The notes beneath the pieces were generated by a model that searched no databases, was not told where the DNA came from, and saw only the letters and a list, made by a program, of their open reading frames with translations. From Streptosporangiaceae bacterium (lineage in GTDB: Bacteria; Actinomycetota; Actinomycetes; Streptosporangiales; Streptosporangiaceae), in the NCBI GenBank assembly GCA_030039095.1, contig JASHQP010000297.1, forward strand, positions 1 through 7,571: a stretch of DNA of 7,571 nt. The letters run 5' to 3'. Made by a program: the position numbers and the translations under genes. Of the stretch, positions 5,322 to 7,571 are shown piece by piece (positions within the stretch are counted from its first letter, which is position 1; each line of letters opens with the position of its first letter).

Positions 5322-5741
5322 ATGCGCCAGCTGAGCAGCGAGGACTACGAGAACCTGCTGGCGTTTCGCACCGGCCTGCGCCGGTTCCTGCACTGGAGCG
5401 AAACGCAGGCGCGCGCCGCTGGCCTGACCCCGGCCCAGCACCAGCTGATGCTCGCGGTCAAGGGACACCCCGGTGCACAGGGCCCGACCATCGGTGACCT
5501 GGCCGGCTACCTGATGCTCCGGCACCACAGCGCCGTCGAGCTGGTCGACCGGGCCGAGGCGGCCGGTCTCGTGGAGCGCTGGGGCGACGACGATGACGGG
5601 CGGGTGACCCGGGTCAGGCTCACGGACGAGGGCGAGGCGCGCCTCGCATCGCTGGCCCAGGCGACCCTCGACGAACTGCGCGGCCTCGCGCCGGTCCTGG
5701 ACACGGTCGTCGCCCAGTGGGGCCACCCGGTCAGCCGCTGA
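5322..5741 (+). CDS. MarR-family winged helix-turn-helix transcriptional regulator
   Basis: This 139-residue protein is of normal MarR length. An N-terminal dimerisation helix (about 5-33) is followed by LTPAQHQLMLAVKGHPG (35-51), the recognition region TIGDLAGYLMLRHHSAVELV (56-75), and the wing with WGDDDDGRVTRVRLTDEGE (87-105) carrying the family's D.R...v.LT..G pattern. A C-terminal helix completes the dimer. There is no cysteine, so thiol-oxidation sensing is unlikely and ligand or anion sensing is more probable. The DHA2-type exporter on the opposite strand converges on it with an 11-bp overlap, and the EF-Tu-like gene is divergent. MarR proteins commonly repress themselves and a neighbouring gene; the ACGATATA element at both ends of the upstream gap fits that. 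The ligand is unknown. Confidence 0.92.
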   Translation: MRQLSSEDYENLLAFRTGLRRFLHWSETQARAAGLTPAQHQLMLAVKGHPGAQGPTIGDLAGYLMLRHHSAVELVDRAEAAGLVERWGDDDDGRVTRVRLTDEGEARLASLAQATLDELRGLAPVLDTVVAQWGHPVSR

Positions 5742-7158
5742 CCCCTTCGGTGCGGATGACCAGGGTGAGCCCGATCGCGGCCAGGTAGCCGGCGGCGGCG
5801 ACGGCCAGCGGCAGGCGCAGGGCCATACCGTGGCTGGCGTGCTGCGAGCCGGCCAGCAGCGCGCCGAGCAGGGCGACGCCGAGGGCCCCGCCGGATTGCC
5901 GGGCGGCGTTCAGGATGCCGCTGGCAAGGCCCGCGCGCTCACGGCCGACCGAGCCGACCACGACGGCGGTCATCGCGGGCATCGCCAGCGAGCACATGCC
6001 GAGCAGCACCGACCCGGCGACGATCGGCGCCAGCGACGTCCCGGCGCCGGCGATGGCCAGCAGCACAGCCCCGGCCGCGGCCAGGACGAACCCCGTGATC
6101 ATGGGCGGCCTGGGCCCCAGACGCGCGGTCAGCGGGCCGCTGGCCGTCGAGCCGGCCCCAACGGCGACGCTCATCGGCAAGATCAGCAAACCCGTGCTCA
6201 GCGCCGACTCGTGCCGCGCCTCCTGCAGGAACAGCGACAGGCAGATCAGCACGCCGTAGATGCACAGGTTGAACAGCACACCGACCCCGGTCGCCGCGCT
6301 GAGGTTCCTGGATCTGAAAAGGCGAAGCGGCAGCATCGGGGCAGCCTGCCGGTGCTCGGCCACCGTGAACGCCGCCGCGATGCCCACGCCAGCGGCGAGC
6401 AGGGCATCGGGCACCGGGGCCAGCCAGCCCTGCTGGCCCGCGGTGATGAAGCCCGCGGTGAGCGCGGCGAGGGCACCAACCCCCAGCACCAGGCCCCACA
6501 GGTCGATGCGGCGTGAGGTGTCGAGCGGCGATTCCGGCACGTAGCGGCGCAGCAGGACGATCGTTGCCGCGCAGACGGGAACGTTGATCACGAAGATCAG
6601 CCGCCAGCTCGCCAGGGCCACGATCCCGCCGCCGATCACTGGCCCCAGCGCCACACCGAGCGAGCCCATGCCGCCCCACACGCCCAGGGCCCTGGCCCGC
6701 GCCCGGGCGTCGGGGAACTGGTGCACGAGCAGGGCGAGCGAGCACGGCAGCAGCGCCGAGGCGCCGAGCCCCTGCGCGGCCCGCGCCGCGATCAGCACAC
6801 CGATCGTCGGTGCGGCCGCGCACGCAGCGGAGCCGGCGCCGAAGACGGCCAGCCCGCCGGTGAACACGCGCCGCGCTCCCGCCCGGTCCGCCTCCGACCC
6901 CGCCGTGAGCATGACCGACGCGAGCGCAAGCGTGTACGCGTCCACGACCCACTGCAGGCCGGCCACCGAGCCGCCGATCTCTCGCTGGATGGCGGGCAGC
7001 GCGACGTTCACGATCGTGACGTCGAGCTGGATGACGAAGAACCCCAGGCACACCGTGATGAGGGCGGCGACCGCCGCCGGTCCGCCAGCCTGCGCCCGGC
7101 GCACCCCGGTGCGCCGTTGCTCGATTGTCTCCATGCCTCTAGCTTCGGCCGCCGACAC
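5731..7158 (-). CDS. MFS transporter, DHA2 (EmrB/QacA) drug-efflux type
   Basis: This 475-residue membrane protein has the hallmarks of the DHA2 drug:H+ antiporters with about 14 helices: LDVTIVNVALPAIQREIG (45-62), QWVVDAYTLALASVMLTAG (69-87), a loop motif A variant SEADRAGARRVF (88-99), ARAAQGLGASALLP (125-138), GPVIGGGIV (172-180) and SWRLIFVINVP (184-194). Members export drugs, antibiotics or metabolites using the proton gradient; the substrate cannot be read from sequence. In motif A the usual G.LADR.G.R has Ser-Glu before ADR. The frame starts at GTG 7158; ATG 7134 (METIEQRR) is an equally possible start, neither having a well-spaced Shine-Dalgarno. It overlaps the MarR 3' end by 11 bp, and its 5' region carries a palindrome and a direct repeat that could be operators. 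Confidence 0.93.
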   Translation of the reverse strand: MSAAEARGMETIEQRRTGVRRAQAGGPAAVAALITVCLGFFVIQLDVTIVNVALPAIQREIGGSVAGLQWVVDAYTLALASVMLTAGSEADRAGARRVFTGGLAVFGAGSAACAAAPTIGVLIAARAAQGLGASALLPCSLALLVHQFPDARARARALGVWGGMGSLGVALGPVIGGGIVALASWRLIFVINVPVCAATIVLLRRYVPESPLDTSRRIDLWGLVLGVGALAALTAGFITAGQQGWLAPVPDALLAAGVGIAAAFTVAEHRQAAPMLPLRLFRSRNLSAATGVGVLFNLCIYGVLICLSLFLQEARHESALSTGLLILPMSVAVGAGSTASGPLTARLGPRPPMITGFVLAAAGAVLLAIAGAGTSLAPIVAGSVLLGMCSLAMPAMTAVVVGSVGRERAGLASGILNAARQSGGALGVALLGALLAGSQHASHGMALRLPLAVAAAGYLAAIGLTLVIRTEGVSG

Positions 7159-7166
7159 TTCGGCCG
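7143..7166. repeat. 9-bp direct repeat at the MFS gene start
   Basis: CTTCGGCCG occurs at 7143-7151 and 7158-7166, 15 bp apart, straddling the GTG start of the MFS gene. If the true start is ATG 7134 both copies lie in the leader. Could be a regulator site or chance in GC-rich DNA. Confidence 0.45.
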
Positions 7167-7174
7167 GTCTCGAA

Positions 7175-7197
7175 GCGTGACCGGGCCCGCGTCACGC
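7175..7197. promoter_or_regulatory. Palindrome upstream of the MFS gene, operator or hairpin
   Basis: GCGTGAC (7175-7181) and GTCACGC (7191-7197) are exact reverse complements around a 9-base centre that itself contains CGGGCCCG. It lies 17-39 bp upstream of the GTG start of the exporter and 12 bp after the end of the upstream small membrane protein gene. With no T-run on the minus strand it is a poor intrinsic terminator, so an operator is the better guess, though a hairpin separating the two genes is possible. Confidence 0.5.
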
Positions 7198-7208
7198 GTT
7201 CCGGGCAC

Positions 7209-7571
7209 TCATCCGGTCCGCGACGGAACCGCAGATGAGAGGCCGGCCGCCGCAAACGCGGTCTCGATGAGCGCATCGGTCAGTGTGGCCCGTCTCACGC
7301 TGCGGTCCGCGAGCGCGAGGCCGGCCATGGACGCCGCGTGGGTGATGTCGACCGCGGCGCCGAGCCCGAGCAGTTCCGCGCTCGGCCCGGCGCCCGCGGT
7401 CACCGCGGCCTGGACCAGGTGGCGGGCGCCGAGCACCCTGGCGACGTTCCGGGTGCGATGACCCGCCGGGCGTCCCGTGGACAGCCGGATCGCCGGGCCC
7501 GGAGCCAGCAGCAGGGCCGCGCCGTAGCCGGCCCGGGTCACCTGCAGCACGCGGGCGGTGGTGCTGGTCAC
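7209..7571 (-). CDS. Small conserved hypothetical membrane protein, start at or beyond window edge
   Basis: The frame is open to the right edge, where a GTG occupies 7571-7569; the real start may be that codon or lie outside. The visible 120 residues have hydrophobic stretches around 14-25 (GYGAALLLAPGP), 44-60 (ARVLGARHLVQAAVTAG), 66-90 and 99-113, with conserved-looking motifs ARVLGARHLVQA and VDITHAASMAGLALADRSVR. I recognise it as an actinobacterial hypothetical type but know no function. It is on the same strand as the MFS exporter, ending 50 bp before that gene's GTG start, with a palindrome in between, so co-transcription is possible but uncertain. Confidence 0.75.
   Translation of the reverse strand: MTSTTARVLQVTRAGYGAALLLAPGPAIRLSTGRPAGHRTRNVARVLGARHLVQAAVTAGAGPSAELLGLGAAVDITHAASMAGLALADRSVRRATLTDALIETAFAAAGLSSAVPSRTG

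Noticed and set aside
4430..5497. Long plus-strand open frame of 355 codons
   Set aside because: Only 4646-4795 resembles a protein family (DUF1206 C-terminus); the rest is antisense to the EF-Tu-like gene or crosses non-coding DNA and the MarR start in another frame.

Overview
The window is high-GC DNA with strong G/C preference at third codon positions, frequent GTG/TTG starts, short intergenic gaps and protein families typical of actinomycetes (GlxA/AdpA-like AraC regulators, MarR regulators, DHA2 exporters, a DUF1206 remnant). I read it as a chromosomal segment of a filamentous-type actinomycete; the genus cannot be fixed from sequence alone.

Layout. (1) 1-187: 3' end of a MarR-family regulator on +, converging on (2) a GlxA-family regulator (194-1147, -), with both stop codons inside one 12-bp palindrome. 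(3) The regulator is divergent from a YedA-like EamA/DMT exporter (1229-2176, +). The gap holds a 9-bp inverted repeat that resembles an AdpA-type operator, so this pair looks like a self-contained regulator/exporter module. (4) A minus-strand block follows: an AI-2E-family membrane protein gene damaged at its 5' end (start 4507), a flippase-like LPG_synthase_TM-family membrane protein (3760-2531) coupled to it by a TTGA stop/start overlap, and a small conserved actinobacterial gene broken by a single-base frameshift (2461-2173). (5) 4508-4795 holds no intact gene, only the C-terminal ~50 codons of a DUF1206 protein on +. (6) A small protein resembling EF-Tu domain III (4796-5113, -) is divergent from a MarR regulator (5322-5741, +). 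Their 208-bp gap contains a 17-bp tandem duplication and the same TACGAT/ACGATATA element close to both starts. (7) The MarR gene converges with an 11-bp overlap on a DHA2-type MFS exporter (7158-5731, -), preceded by a small membrane protein gene running off the right edge (7571-7209, -).

Functionally the window is about transcriptional control plus membrane export: two regulator/exporter pairs (GlxA-like/EamA and MarR/DHA2-MFS) flank a decaying membrane-protein block with three damaged genes. I see no RNA gene, CRISPR array, transposase or integrase. I also see no clear case for a new multi-gene system; the points most worth checking are the candidate operators and the cluster of gene decay at 2173-4795.
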